Of a DNA stretch of 64,000 nucleotides, positions 9,331 through 18,196 are shown one piece after another (position 1 is the first letter of the stretch; each line of letters begins with the position of its first letter). The DNA comes from an uncultured Pseudomonadales bacterium. Lineage in GTDB: Bacteria > Pseudomonadota > Gammaproteobacteria > Pseudomonadales > Pseudohongiellaceae. The position numbers and the translations under genes are program-made. The stretch is taken from assembly GCA_947259995.1 (NCBI GenBank), contig CAMYOK010000011.1:62001-126000 (forward strand). The letters are read 5' to 3'. The notes beneath the pieces were generated by a model, which was not told the DNA's origin, ran no database searches, and was given only the letters and a program-made list of their open reading frames with translations.

Positions 9331-10440
9331 ATGGCGTCTATGAGCGCCATCTCCCGAAAAATCATTCACTGCGATTGCGACTGCTTCTATGCCGCGATAG
9401 AAACTCGTGACGACCCGACTTTGGTCGGCAAGCCACTCGCCGTTGGCGGCAGGCCCGATAAACGCGGAGTAGTAGCAACCTGCAACTACGAGGCGCGTAA
9501 ATTTGGCATCCACTCCGCTATGCCGATGGCGACAGCATTAAGACATTGCCCACAACTACTGATTATTCATCCGCGCATGGAGCAATACCGAGAAGCCTCC
9601 AAAGCAGTGCAGCAAATTTTTCAGGAGTTTACCCCTCTCATCGAGCCACTCTCACTTGACGAGGCATTCTTAGATGTCACCGAGTCCACCAAGTTTCAAG
9701 GCAGCGCCACGCTCATCGCCCAAGAGATTCGCCGCAGGGTGCGTGAAGATGTCGGTATCACAATTTCTGCCGGTATTGCGCCGAATAAATTCATCGCCAA
9801 AGTCGCAAGCGATTGGAACAAGCCCGATGGACAGTTCGTCGTGAAACCTGAGCAAGTAGATGAATTTGTCCGCTTACTCGCAGTGAAGAAAATATTTGGT
9901 GTAGGAAAAGTCACCGCGAAACGCATGCATGCTTTAGGCATTCAAACATGCGGCGATCTTCGTGAGCTCTCAATACAAGAGCTTAGCGAACATTTTGGCA
10001 GCTTTGGCGAACGGCTCTATCGACTTTGCCGTGGCATAGACGAGCGCCCAGTCAACACCGAGCGCATACGAAAATCTCTTAGTGTGGAAAACACCTACGA
10101 TAACGACTTACAAGATGTCGAGGCCTGTCTTGCTAAACTTCCCGCGCTGCACAAGCAACTGCTGACGCGACTAGGCAAGGTCGAAACTGATTACTACATT
10201 AGCAAAAAATACTTCAAGCTCAAGTTTGATAATTTTGTCAGCACTACGATAGAGACGATGTCCAATGATACCGAGCTTGCGGGCTACTTGACGCTATGCC
10301 AAGAAGCATTTACCCGTGGCAATAGACCGGTAAGACTCGTCGGCATGGGAGTAAAGCTTGAGCCTAAACGTGTAATGGAGAGCGCCTTGCTCAATGGCGA
10401 CTCCATCCACAAACGACAGTTGCGTTTACGCTTTGACTAA
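9331..10440 (+). CDS. dinB: DNA polymerase IV (Y-family)
   Basis: DinB is the error-prone Y-family polymerase that copies past lesions. The protein is 369 residues from the ATG at 9331; a second in-frame ATG at 9340 (MSAISRK) is equally possible. Catalytic carboxylates are visible in IIHCDCDCFYAAIE and SLDEAFLDV. GVGKVTAKRMHALG is a helix-hairpin-helix, and a little-finger domain follows. I see no CTGT-N8-ACAG LexA box between serC and dinB, and no good Shine-Dalgarno before either ATG. The 48-base gap is filled by the serC hairpin, so expression may come from readthrough or from a promoter inside serC. Confidence 0.94.
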   Translation: MASMSAISRKIIHCDCDCFYAAIETRDDPTLVGKPLAVGGRPDKRGVVATCNYEARKFGIHSAMPMATALRHCPQLLIIHPRMEQYREASKAVQQIFQEFTPLIEPLSLDEAFLDVTESTKFQGSATLIAQEIRRRVREDVGITISAGIAPNKFIAKVASDWNKPDGQFVVKPEQVDEFVRLLAVKKIFGVGKVTAKRMHALGIQTCGDLRELSIQELSEHFGSFGERLYRLCRGIDERPVNTERIRKSLSVENTYDNDLQDVEACLAKLPALHKQLLTRLGKVETDYYISKKYFKLKFDNFVSTTIETMSNDTELAGYLTLCQEAFTRGNRPVRLVGMGVKLEPKRVMESALLNGDSIHKRQLRLRFD

Positions 10441-10457
10441 AGCAAAGTGCAGGCATC

Positions 10458-10964
10458 ATGAAACTAACTAATGCACCAAGACCCCCAATTTCAAACTACA
10501 TTACGGTAGAGGGAGAGCAACGACTGCGCGACGAACTGCAATACCTATGGAAGGTAGAGCGGCCCGAAGTCACCCAGTCGGTTAGTGATGCGGCAGCACT
10601 GGGTGATCGCTCAGAGAACGCCGAATATATTTACGGCAAGCGGCGACTACGAGAGATCGACCGACGTGTTCGACACCTGCGCAAACGCCTAGAAGTTCTC
10701 ACTGTCGTCAACAGCAAACCTAGCGACCCAAGCAAAATTTACTTTGGGGCATGGGTAAAAGTTGAAGATGAAGCGGGCTATGAGCACTGCTTCCGACTCA
10801 TCGGTCGCGACGAAGTAGGCGAAGGCGACGGTTATATCAGTATTGACGCACCTCTAGGCAAGGCGCTTTTGGGAAAGAGCGCCGATGACGAAGTCAGTAT
10901 TAAGACCCCTAGCGGTAGAAAGCTTTGGATTGTATTAGCCGTCAGCTACACGGGCAGACTATGA
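10458..10964 (+). CDS. greB: Transcription elongation factor GreB
   Basis: GreB enters the RNA polymerase secondary channel and triggers cleavage of backtracked transcripts. The protein has 168 residues. The N-terminal coiled-coil has the family block LGDRSENAEYIYGKRRLREI, in which acidic residues at the tip act in cleavage, and the C-terminal FKBP-like domain has FGAWVKVEDEAGYEH and IDAPLGKALLGK. KRRLREIDRR favours GreB over GreA. It follows dinB by 17 bases. Its stop overlaps the start of the next gene as ATGA, so the two are coupled. Confidence 0.95.
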   Translation: MKLTNAPRPPISNYITVEGEQRLRDELQYLWKVERPEVTQSVSDAAALGDRSENAEYIYGKRRLREIDRRVRHLRKRLEVLTVVNSKPSDPSKIYFGAWVKVEDEAGYEHCFRLIGRDEVGEGDGYISIDAPLGKALLGKSADDEVSIKTPSGRKLWIVLAVSYTGRL

Positions 10965-11953
10965 CCCATGTAACCGTCTTAGCCATCGAGCACGGCCTCG
11001 CCTCTAGCATCACCATTCCCCTAGAGATGATTCGCGCCGCCGATGTTATCCAGAGAATTCGTCAGCGTGCAGCCCCAAAGCATCACATTGCAATCGCTAG
11101 TCATGACGGCAAACCAGCGGTCATGACCGGTGGCATTAGTATTATGGCCGAACAAAGTGTGGCACAGATCGAGAAAACAGACCTTATTTTCATTCCGGCA
11201 TTATGGGGAAACCCCAACGCCACAGTTAATAAACACCCGGGAATATGTGACTGGCTCCGCCAACAGCATAGCGCCGGTGCAAGTATTTGCAGCGTTGGCA
11301 CAGGCAGTTATTTTCCTGCCCATGCTGGATTATTGAATGCTCGTAGCGCAACGACCCATTGGTATTATTTCGATGATTTCCAGAAACGCTACCCAAAGAT
11401 TAAACTCCAACGAAAACGCTTCATCACGCATGCCGACAATTTGTATTGCACCGGTAGCGTCAATGCCGTTCGCGATGTTGCCCTCCACTTCGTAGAGCAG
11501 CTTTTCACGGCCGAAATAGCCGATGAGGTAGCCCATCACTTCACACACGAATTGAAACGCTCTTACGAATCAATGTTGCTCGCAGATGAGGAAAAGAACA
11601 CCCATCACGATGAGCAAATAATCAAGATTCAAGAGTGGTTGCAGAAGCACTACCAGCAAACCATTTCCCTGAAAGAACTCGCGCAACAATTTGACCTTAG
11701 TGTGCGCTCCTTCAATCGCAGGTTTCGCAATGCGGCAGACAAAACGCCATTAGAATATTTACAAGAAATTCGGCTTGAGCAAGCCAAGTCGCTGCTTAAA
11801 CATAGCAATCTGACTGTAGCAGAGATCGCCTATGAAATTGGTTATCAAGACACAAGTTCGTTCACCTCTTTATTCAAGCGCACCAATGGTGTCACACCGA
11901 AAGAGTATCGGCATTTAGTCAGGACAAAATTATTTAATGTTGATGCTGAGTAA
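10961..11953 (+). CDS. GlxA-family transcriptional regulator (DJ-1/PfpI domain plus AraC HTH)
   Basis: The protein has 330 residues from the ATG at 10961, which overlaps the greB stop (ATGA). The N-terminal half (about residues 1-190) is a DJ-1/PfpI-type domain with DLIFIPALWG and a cysteine in GASICSVGTGSYF at the usual nucleophile elbow. The C-terminal half is an AraC double helix-turn-helix with SVRSFNRRFRNAADKTPLEYL and EIAYEIGYQDTSSFTSLFKR. Proteins of this layout usually activate catabolic operons in response to small nitrogenous or quaternary amine compounds. No obvious target lies next to it, so the ligand is unknown. An 11-base-pair hairpin follows the stop. Confidence 0.9.
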   Translation: MTHVTVLAIEHGLASSITIPLEMIRAADVIQRIRQRAAPKHHIAIASHDGKPAVMTGGISIMAEQSVAQIEKTDLIFIPALWGNPNATVNKHPGICDWLRQQHSAGASICSVGTGSYFPAHAGLLNARSATTHWYYFDDFQKRYPKIKLQRKRFITHADNLYCTGSVNAVRDVALHFVEQLFTAEIADEVAHHFTHELKRSYESMLLADEEKNTHHDEQIIKIQEWLQKHYQQTISLKELAQQFDLSVRSFNRRFRNAADKTPLEYLQEIRLEQAKSLLKHSNLTVAEIAYEIGYQDTSSFTSLFKRTNGVTPKEYRHLVRTKLFNVDAE

Positions 11954-11960
11954 GGAGGGG

Positions 11961-11989
11961 CCTGTAGGAGTCTCGTGAACTCCTACAGG
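11961..11989 (+). terminator. Perfect 11-bp hairpin between convergent genes
   Basis: CCTGTAGGAGT and ACTCCTACAGG form a perfect 11-base-pair stem with a seven-base loop. It sits eight bases after the GlxA-family gene and 17 before the convergent DUF1244 stop, where a bidirectional terminator belongs. No T-run follows on either strand. The arm resembles the TGTAGGAG arm of Pseudomonas REP elements, but I see only this one copy. Confidence 0.6.
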
Positions 11990-12005
11990 CTAGACTCATA
12001 TCACC

Positions 12006-12263
12006 CTATCGGGGTGTTTGATATTTTTCTTTCCATGTTGAATATGGCATCCCATAAACGAGCTCTCGAGCTTGCTCGTAATCGATTTCCAAGTCTTTTT
12101 CTTGGGCCGCTGCGCTGTACCACTTTGCAAGGCAATTGCGACAGAACCCAGCGAGATTCATTAAATCGATATTCTGGACATCTTTGTTCTCATCTAGGTG
12201 TTTCAGCAGGCGTCTAAAGACTGCTGCTTCCAACTCGACTCGATCTTGATCATTCAAACTCAT
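12006..12263 (-). CDS. DUF1244 family small protein
   Basis: This 85-residue cytoplasmic protein belongs to DUF1244, a small all-helical family with no established function. The family core is plain: EAAVFRRLLKHLDENKDVQNID followed by a cysteine-bearing LAGFCRNCLAKWY and then ELVYGMPYSTWKEKYQ. The two cysteines in FCRNCL could bind metal or form a disulfide, which is only a suggestion. The family is widespread in proteobacteria. The gene lies 25 bases after the HPF-like gene on the same strand and is probably co-transcribed with it. Confidence 0.87.
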   Translation of the reverse strand: MSLNDQDRVELEAAVFRRLLKHLDENKDVQNIDLMNLAGFCRNCLAKWYSAAAQEKDLEIDYEQARELVYGMPYSTWKEKYQTPR

Positions 12264-12288
12264 GGAAATTCTCGTCTCTTAGTATGCG

Positions 12289-12768
12289 TTATGCGACTCG
12301 GGTATCAATTGCCGTAACGTCATTATAGTCTTCTTTCATATAGAGGGTGTCTTCTAGGTCGTCGTCTTCGCTGGCACTAAGCTCATCTGCCTCACCCTCT
12401 TCAGCCTCTGGCACGACATCAAAGTTTTCTGCCGCTAGAGTGGCTTTACGATGTTTTTTATCCGTCGCTTTTAATTGGCGTTCGGCTGCATTGAATGCAT
12501 CACGTACGGCGACGTAAATATCTTCATGTTCGGGCTTATCATGCTGGCCCTGTTTCACGATAATTTCTTTATTTGCAGTGTGTATTTCTAAAGTGACGCT
12601 GAACACTTTGCCTTTGTGATGATTATTGTGGGGAGAATCCAACACAACACGCCCGCCGATGATGTCATTACTAAAACGTTGCAACTTTTCGATACGTTTT
12701 TTTACGTTGTCTGCTAGCGCTTCAGATTGGTCGATATTGTGAAAAACAACTTGGAATTCATTTGACAT
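12289..12768 (-). CDS. HPF/RaiA-family ribosome-associated protein with acidic tail
   Basis: The N-terminal 100 residues form an S30AE-type domain (FQVVFHNIDQSEALADNVKKR, VFSVTLEIHTANKEIIVKQG, DIYVAVRDAFNAAERQLKA), the fold by which HPF and RaiA bind the 30S decoding site in stationary phase. Total length is 159 residues. In place of the long-HPF dimerisation domain there is an acidic, low-complexity tail (EAEEGEADELSASEDDDLED). It could be a distinct ribosome-hibernation protein; the role of the tail is unknown. The ATG at 12768 is preceded by AAGGAGATAAGAACTT, a strong ribosome site. The DUF1244 gene follows 25 bases downstream. Confidence 0.86.
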   Translation of the reverse strand: MSNEFQVVFHNIDQSEALADNVKKRIEKLQRFSNDIIGGRVVLDSPHNNHHKGKVFSVTLEIHTANKEIIVKQGQHDKPEHEDIYVAVRDAFNAAERQLKATDKKHRKATLAAENFDVVPEAEEGEADELSASEDDDLEDTLYMKEDYNDVTAIDTRVA

Positions 12769-12836
12769 AAGTTCTTATCTCCTTGTTATCGTGACACTAA
12801 AAATAGAAATAGTTTTCGCTTACTTGGGCCCTCCTC

Positions 12837-13871
12837 TTAATAACCTATAAATTTATCTGCAAGATGCCCGATTGCCAGGGCATAGTTATTCGCACAATTG
12901 TATTTCAAGATCGTGCGGAAATTGTTGTACGTGATAAAGGCTCGTCCTTGTTCGCCATCAGGCAAAATGATCGAGGCCATGAAATCATTCGTTGGCAAAT
13001 CACTCCCGTCTGCACGCCGAACACCGGCCGCTTGCCAGTCCTTCAATGGCATCTGCACTGTGTGATGCCGTAAGACACTGCAAGAGTTCTGTGTAGGGGC
13101 TTGCTGCCATTGCTGCGCATTGGCAAAGTAGTTATCTGGCAGCTGCACCTCACGCCCCCATGTTTGATCATCCTGCCATTGCGCAGCGCGCAGATAGTTG
13201 GCGATAGAGGCGAAAACATCGGCCTCACTGTTCCAGATATCCCGTTTGCCATCGCCATCAAAATCTTGCGCAAACTCTTGAAAACTTGAAGGCATGAACT
13301 GACTTTGACCCATCGCACCAGCCCAAGACCCCTTCATGTCGGCATGGGCGATATGCCCCTCATTAAGAATGTCTAATGCGCTTAATAATTCGCGGCGGAA
13401 ATAGGCGGAACGTCGAGGATCATAAGCGAGGGTAACTAGGGCCCGGACCACATCAGTACCACCGGTGAAACTGCCGTAGTTTGTTTCAACCCCCCAAAAA
13501 GCCACAATAAAGCGGGGAGCAACACCGTAATGTTCACCCACTTGTGCCAACAATTCTTTATGCTCGCGCAAACGCTCTCGGCCAGTATTAATCCGCCAAG
13601 AAGTGACTCGTTTCTCAAGGTATTGAGCGAAAGTTTCGGTAAATTCAGCTTGATTGCGGTCGTTCGCGACGACCTGAGGGATAGGGGTAATATCGTTGAG
13701 CGCGACCTCGATTATATCTTCGCGTATGCCTCTTTCTCTGGCCTCGGCAATAAGTTCTGCCAACCAATCTTGAAATTCGACTTGTGGTTCCTGTGCATGG
13801 TTCCTAGAGGTAACCGTTAAACTTAGGAATGCCACCAAGATTGAACATGCGGCGAGTCGAGCGAGTTGCAT
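12837..13871 (-). CDS. Lytic murein transglycosylase, MltB/SLT_2 family
   Basis: The enzyme cleaves peptidoglycan glycan strands to 1,6-anhydromuramyl products in the periplasm. The protein has 344 residues. A signal peptide (LAACSILVAFLSLTVTSRNHA, about residues 5-26) is visible; the cysteine at residue 9 is not in a clear lipobox. The catalytic glutamate is in FIVAFWGVETNYGSF. AGAMGQSQFMPSSFQEFAQD and DGDGKRDIWN are typical of the SLT_2 group. No C-terminal peptidoglycan-binding domain follows. This makes it one of several wall-recycling genes in the window (AmpG-like, ampD, ampE, VanY-type). Confidence 0.92.
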   Translation of the reverse strand: MQLARLAACSILVAFLSLTVTSRNHAQEPQVEFQDWLAELIAEARERGIREDIIEVALNDITPIPQVVANDRNQAEFTETFAQYLEKRVTSWRINTGRERLREHKELLAQVGEHYGVAPRFIVAFWGVETNYGSFTGGTDVVRALVTLAYDPRRSAYFRRELLSALDILNEGHIAHADMKGSWAGAMGQSQFMPSSFQEFAQDFDGDGKRDIWNSEADVFASIANYLRAAQWQDDQTWGREVQLPDNYFANAQQWQQAPTQNSCSVLRHHTVQMPLKDWQAAGVRRADGSDLPTNDFMASIILPDGEQGRAFITYNNFRTILKYNCANNYALAIGHLADKFIGY

Positions 13872-13990
13872 TCATTCTCCTTCTTAAGCTTGCAAGTCCA
13901 GACTACTCCAATCAATTTGATTTGTCTAAGGGTCTTTTGGAGATGTTTTTGAGGCAGGAAAAGCCTGCAATGTGGCAGGAAAATGGCGAC

Positions 13991-14521
13991 TTATTCGGAA
14001 TAACACCAATGCCAAGGCTCGTAGATGATCCCACAGGGATTGCCACGCGCGAAGGACATGTTAAAGCCGAAACCGGCAGCATTTGCCTGTAGCCAAGCGA
14101 AGGCAGTCGTGCCTTCAAATTCTTCTTCGAGCTTGGGACAGTCAGTCGATGCGATATCGATGGCACGCCCTGTATGATGCTCGCTATATCCGGGGGCCGC
14201 ATTCACGCAGAGTATGTCATCGATTGCTTGCCCCTTGTCTAATTTGCGCCGAATCAATTGCGCCTGATAGTCGATGCCTCGGAAAGCAGAAATCATGACT
14301 AACTCTATGCCTGCTTGCGCCGCCCGAGCACGCATGCGCACCCAAGCCGCTTCTGCGTTCGGAGTCAAACGCTGCTCTCTACCGAAAAAGTCTAGATCTG
14401 TCTGGACTAACTCCTTGGGTTCTTCATAAAACGATAATGGCGTTGTCTCCCTATAGCTTGCCGGGATTCCCAGTGCATCATGCAATGCAATTACGCGTTG
14501 TTGGTACTCTATGTCGATCAT
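13991..14521 (-). CDS. VanY-type D-alanyl-D-alanine carboxypeptidase (peptidase M15B)
   Basis: This 176-residue protein carries the M15B zinc-peptidase fold. Metal and catalytic residues are visible in YSEHHTGRAIDI (His and Asp ligands) and EPWHWCY near the C-terminus; FRGIDYQAQLIRRKLDKG is the usual family helix. It would remove terminal D-Ala from muropeptides. I see no clear signal peptide or membrane helix at the ATG at 14521, so it may act in the cytoplasm, as LdcB/LdcA-like enzymes do in recycling, or the true start may differ. It lies 119 bases upstream of the transglycosylase gene on the same strand. Confidence 0.88.
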   Translation of the reverse strand: MIDIEYQQRVIALHDALGIPASYRETTPLSFYEEPKELVQTDLDFFGREQRLTPNAEAAWVRMRARAAQAGIELVMISAFRGIDYQAQLIRRKLDKGQAIDDILCVNAAPGYSEHHTGRAIDIASTDCPKLEEEFEGTTAFAWLQANAAGFGFNMSFARGNPCGIIYEPWHWCYSE

Positions 14522-14762
14522 TAGGCCCTACTTCAGCAAGTGTTGTCGGAACGTTTAGGAAGAGACTAACCCTCAATTCATCCTATAGTGCTGGCCGCTC
14601 GCTAGGCAAGCCTAATCATCTCTATTGAAAACGTTACGCTGGCCATAATGACAAAAACTATGTCCAATATGAGCTACATCAAAGAGTGCGACTTGTCTAT
14701 ATTAGCCACACCTGATCCTTAGCCGCCTCTCGTGTGCAACAACCGTTCAATTAAGGAAATTT

Positions 14763-16679
14763 ATGTCACATCTGCCCGTCATAATCGGTATGGGAGGAAT
14801 AAATCCTGCTGGCCGCAGCTCTTCACATCATAGCTATCGCCGCCTAGTTCTTGACGAACTCAATGCCGAAGATGCCATGCAAACCCGTGCGAGCCTTGCC
14901 AGCTTGATGGGCCTGTTGAAGAAAAAAGACGCACAGTGGTTAGACGCTAACGACGCTCCTATCGAGTATTCAAGTTATTTGCTATCTCTTGACCCACTGT
15001 TGCGCGAAGGCACGTTGATTCGACAGCTGGAGGACAATTTGTTTGATCCTCAGCGCGTTGCGTACCACAAACGGGCAACACTCAATAGCGCTACTAATAA
15101 ACCACTGAGTTTTGTCATTCGCAGGCAGCATCTACCCGACGCCATTCCACTGGATTGGCAAATTAGCGAAGACTCACCGGGCAATGTTCGGGTCGAACTG
15201 CAAGGCAGTCTCGATGTGCTCACAGAGAACTATTTAAAGACTAGCGTTAACAGTGCGGGTCAACTTCCCCGTGGCTTTGATCCCAAGAACCTCTATGCCT
15301 CGCGTAACCATCCGCGTGGTCTGCAGATGACAATCTTTGGTGCCAGCGACGCAGTCCAGTCACTCGGTGTCGACTGGGAACATTTACTTAGCCAAGTGGC
15401 TCCTGACCAAGTGAGTGTCTATGCAGGTAGTTGCATGACGCAAATGGACTATAACGGTAATGGCGGCTTGATGCAGGCACGCCTATTGGGTAAAAAAGTC
15501 ACCTCTAAGCAACTACCTTTAGGATTCGCAGAGATGCCTGCGGATTTTATTAATGCCTATATCCTAGGTAATTTAGGGACAACCGGCACCAACGTCGCCG
15601 CATGCGCGACCTTCCTTTACAATTTGCGTCAAGGCATCAGAGACATTCAGTCAGGAACGCACCGAATTGCGATTATTGGCACCAGCGAGGCGCCAATCAC
15701 CAGCGAAGTCATTGAAGGCTATGCGACGATGGGCGCCTTAGCCGATGATGCGGCCCTTATGGCCCTGGATGCGCACCTCAAGGCACAGCGACCTGACTAC
15801 CGCAGAGCCTGTCGACCCTTTGGTTTGAATGCAGGCTTCACTTTGTCAGAGTCGGCACAATTTATAGTGCTATGCGACGATAGTCTCGCCGTAGAGATGG
15901 GGGCGAATATTCTAGGCGCAGTGAATGATGTTTTCGTCAATGCCGACGGATATAAAAAATCCATTGCTAGCCCCGGTGTAGGCAACTACATCACCGTCGC
16001 CAAAGCCGCTGCCGCCACACGCTGCATCATTGGCGAGGAGGGCTTGAGACAACGCAGTTATGTGCAAGCCCACGGCACCGGCACGCCACAAAACCGCACG
16101 ACAGAATCCCATATCTTAAGCACTGTCGCTAAAGCCAACGGTATCCAGGCATGGCCCGTGACAGCATTGAAGTCATACATCGGCCACTCTCTAGCGACCT
16201 CGGCCGGCGATCAATTGAGCGCTAGTTTAGGTTTGTGGCGTTATGGCATCATTCCAGGAATCACATCGACGCGAGCATTGGCCGACGATGTGCATCGCGA
16301 CAACCTTGAATTTCTCCTGCAGCACAAAAATGTCGGTGCCCAGGGGATGGATGCGGTGTTAATCAACTCGAAAGGTTTTGGAGGCAACAATGCGACCGCA
16401 TCAATACTTGCACCGCATATCGCCTTGCAGATGTTAGAGAAAAAACATGGCAAGGCGAAGATGCAAGACTACGGGCAACGCAATGATGCGGTGCAAGCGC
16501 AAGTAAAGAAATATGACGACGCCACGATCGCCGGACAGGCAGACACCATCTATCGCTTTGATCACCACGTCATGGACGGCGATTCAGTGTCTGTGTCGAC
16601 GAACAAAATACAAATCAAAGGCGCAAAGGGCGACATCAACCTAGAGATGCCAAACCCTTATGCAGACATGTGTGACTAA
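14763..16679 (+). CDS. fabY: FabY-type beta-ketoacyl-ACP synthase
   Basis: The protein has 638 residues, far longer than FabB/FabF (about 410), with a thiolase-type condensing core. The active-site cysteine is C281 in NVAACATF; the two histidines are H437 in QAHGTGTPQN and H475 in SYIGHSLATSAGD. The head LPVIIGMGGINPAGRSS and the overall size match what I recall of Pseudomonas aeruginosa FabY (PA5174), which starts fatty acid synthesis from acetyl-CoA and malonyl-ACP in place of FabH. It stands alone, with no ACP or other fab gene nearby. Its stop codon overlaps that of the convergent fumarase gene. The assignment to FabY over another large KAS is from memory of the family. Confidence 0.78.
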   Translation: MSHLPVIIGMGGINPAGRSSSHHSYRRLVLDELNAEDAMQTRASLASLMGLLKKKDAQWLDANDAPIEYSSYLLSLDPLLREGTLIRQLEDNLFDPQRVAYHKRATLNSATNKPLSFVIRRQHLPDAIPLDWQISEDSPGNVRVELQGSLDVLTENYLKTSVNSAGQLPRGFDPKNLYASRNHPRGLQMTIFGASDAVQSLGVDWEHLLSQVAPDQVSVYAGSCMTQMDYNGNGGLMQARLLGKKVTSKQLPLGFAEMPADFINAYILGNLGTTGTNVAACATFLYNLRQGIRDIQSGTHRIAIIGTSEAPITSEVIEGYATMGALADDAALMALDAHLKAQRPDYRRACRPFGLNAGFTLSESAQFIVLCDDSLAVEMGANILGAVNDVFVNADGYKKSIASPGVGNYITVAKAAAATRCIIGEEGLRQRSYVQAHGTGTPQNRTTESHILSTVAKANGIQAWPVTALKSYIGHSLATSAGDQLSASLGLWRYGIIPGITSTRALADDVHRDNLEFLLQHKNVGAQGMDAVLINSKGFGGNNATASILAPHIALQMLEKKHGKAKMQDYGQRNDAVQAQVKKYDDATIAGQADTIYRFDHHVMDGDSVSVSTNKIQIKGAKGDINLEMPNPYADMCD

Positions 16680-18196
16680 CGCACAGTGATTTTCTGTGCG
16701 ATACGCTGTTGCCACTCAATAGGGCCTGTGCGGTGCACTGACGTTCCATTAACGTCCACCGCCACAGTGACGGGCATATCTTCGACCTCAAATTCGTGAA
16801 TTGCTTCCATTCCCAAATCTTCGAACGCGACTATTCGCGCCTTGCGAATTGCTTTAGAGACTAAGTACGCAGCTCCACCCACCGCCATTAAATAAACAGC
16901 TTTGTGCTTTTGAATGGCATCGATTGCAAGTTGCCCACGCTCTGCCTTACCGATCATGCCGAGCAATCCGGTTTTATCTAACAGCGTCTCGGTAAACTTA
17001 TCCATGCGTGTGGCGGTAGTTGGACCTGCCGGTCCAATCACTTCTTCACGCACAGGGTCTACTGGCCCAACGTAGTAAATGAAACGTCCTTTTAGGTCGA
17101 CTCCATCCGGTAAAGACTCGCCTCGCGCGAACATCTCAACCATCCGCTTATGGGCCGCATCGCGGCCAGTCAGCATCTTGCCAGACAGCAATAGAGTTTC
17201 GCCTGGCTGCCACTGCGCCACGTCCTCAGGAGTGACGGTGTCCAGATTCACTCGACGCGCACGCGGGCCAGCGTCCCATGTGATTTTCGGCCAGTCCTCT
17301 AGCTTAGGTGCCTGCAAATGTGCAGGGCCACTACCATCTAGAACGAAATGAGCATGACGCGTTGCTGCACAGTTAGGAATCATCGCGACTGGCAATGACG
17401 CGGCGTGCGTTGGGTAGTCCTTGATCTTAATGTCTAAGACAGTTGTCAAACCACCGAGCCCTTGTGCGCCTATTCCTAGCGCGTTGACCTTGTCCATAAT
17501 CTCTAAGCGTAGCTCTTCGACGCGATTACTTGGACCACGCGCACGCAACTCATGAATATCGATCGGGTCCATCAACGACTCTTTCGCTAACACCGCCGCT
17601 TTTTCGGCAGTCCCGCCGATGCCAATCCCCAGCATGCCGGGTGGGCACCAACCAGCCCCCATCGTTGGTACAGTCTTGAGAATCCAGTCAACGATACTAT
17701 CGCTTGGGTTTAGCATGACCATCTTGGCTTTATTCTCAGAGCCCCCGCCTTTGGCCGCCACAGTGACATCCAATGTGTCGCCTGGAACAATCTCCATATG
17801 AATCACGGCTGGCGTGTTGTCTTTAGTATTTTTACGCGCTCCTGCTGGGTCGTCTAGGATAGAGGCCCTGAGAACATTGTCTGGATTCAAATAAGCACGT
17901 CGGACCCCTTCGTTGACCATGTCTGCAACGCTTAGCTCGCCTTCCCATTGAACCTGCATTCCCACTTTCAAAAATACTGTCACAATCCCAGTGTCTTGGC
18001 AGATTGGTCGCTTGCCTTCGGCACAAAGGCGCGAGTTAATCAAAATTTGGGCCATGGCGTCTTTTGCTGCCACGGACTCTTCTCTTTCGTAAGCGTCATT
18101 AACCGCTTGTATAAAGTCCAAAGGGTGATAGTAGGAGATGTATTGCAACGCGTCCGCGACGCTTTGCACGAGATCTTCTTGGCGGATTACAGTCAT
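16676..18196 (-). CDS. Class I fumarate hydratase (iron-sulfur)
   Basis: The enzyme interconverts fumarate and malate in the citric acid cycle using a [4Fe-4S] cluster. The protein has 506 residues with both halves of the class I family: the alpha part (KRPICQDTGIVTVFLKVG, MGAGWCPPGMLGIGIGGTAEKAA, MIPNCAATRHAHF, each with a candidate cluster cysteine) and the beta part (GKMLTGRDAAHKRM, YYVGPVDPVREEVIGPAGPTTATRMD). Class I fumarases are oxygen-sensitive; whether a class II enzyme exists elsewhere cannot be seen. It is transcribed alone and meets fabY tail to tail with a four-base overlap of the coding ends. Confidence 0.95.
   Translation of the reverse strand: MTVIRQEDLVQSVADALQYISYYHPLDFIQAVNDAYEREESVAAKDAMAQILINSRLCAEGKRPICQDTGIVTVFLKVGMQVQWEGELSVADMVNEGVRRAYLNPDNVLRASILDDPAGARKNTKDNTPAVIHMEIVPGDTLDVTVAAKGGGSENKAKMVMLNPSDSIVDWILKTVPTMGAGWCPPGMLGIGIGGTAEKAAVLAKESLMDPIDIHELRARGPSNRVEELRLEIMDKVNALGIGAQGLGGLTTVLDIKIKDYPTHAASLPVAMIPNCAATRHAHFVLDGSGPAHLQAPKLEDWPKITWDAGPRARRVNLDTVTPEDVAQWQPGETLLLSGKMLTGRDAAHKRMVEMFARGESLPDGVDLKGRFIYYVGPVDPVREEVIGPAGPTTATRMDKFTETLLDKTGLLGMIGKAERGQLAIDAIQKHKAVYLMAVGGAAYLVSKAIRKARIVAFEDLGMEAIHEFEVEDMPVTVAVDVNGTSVHRTGPIEWQQRIAQKITVR

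Noticed and set aside
11975-12217. An 80-codon plus-strand frame
   Set aside because: It lies on the opposite strand of the DUF1244 gene, whose family motifs are plain.
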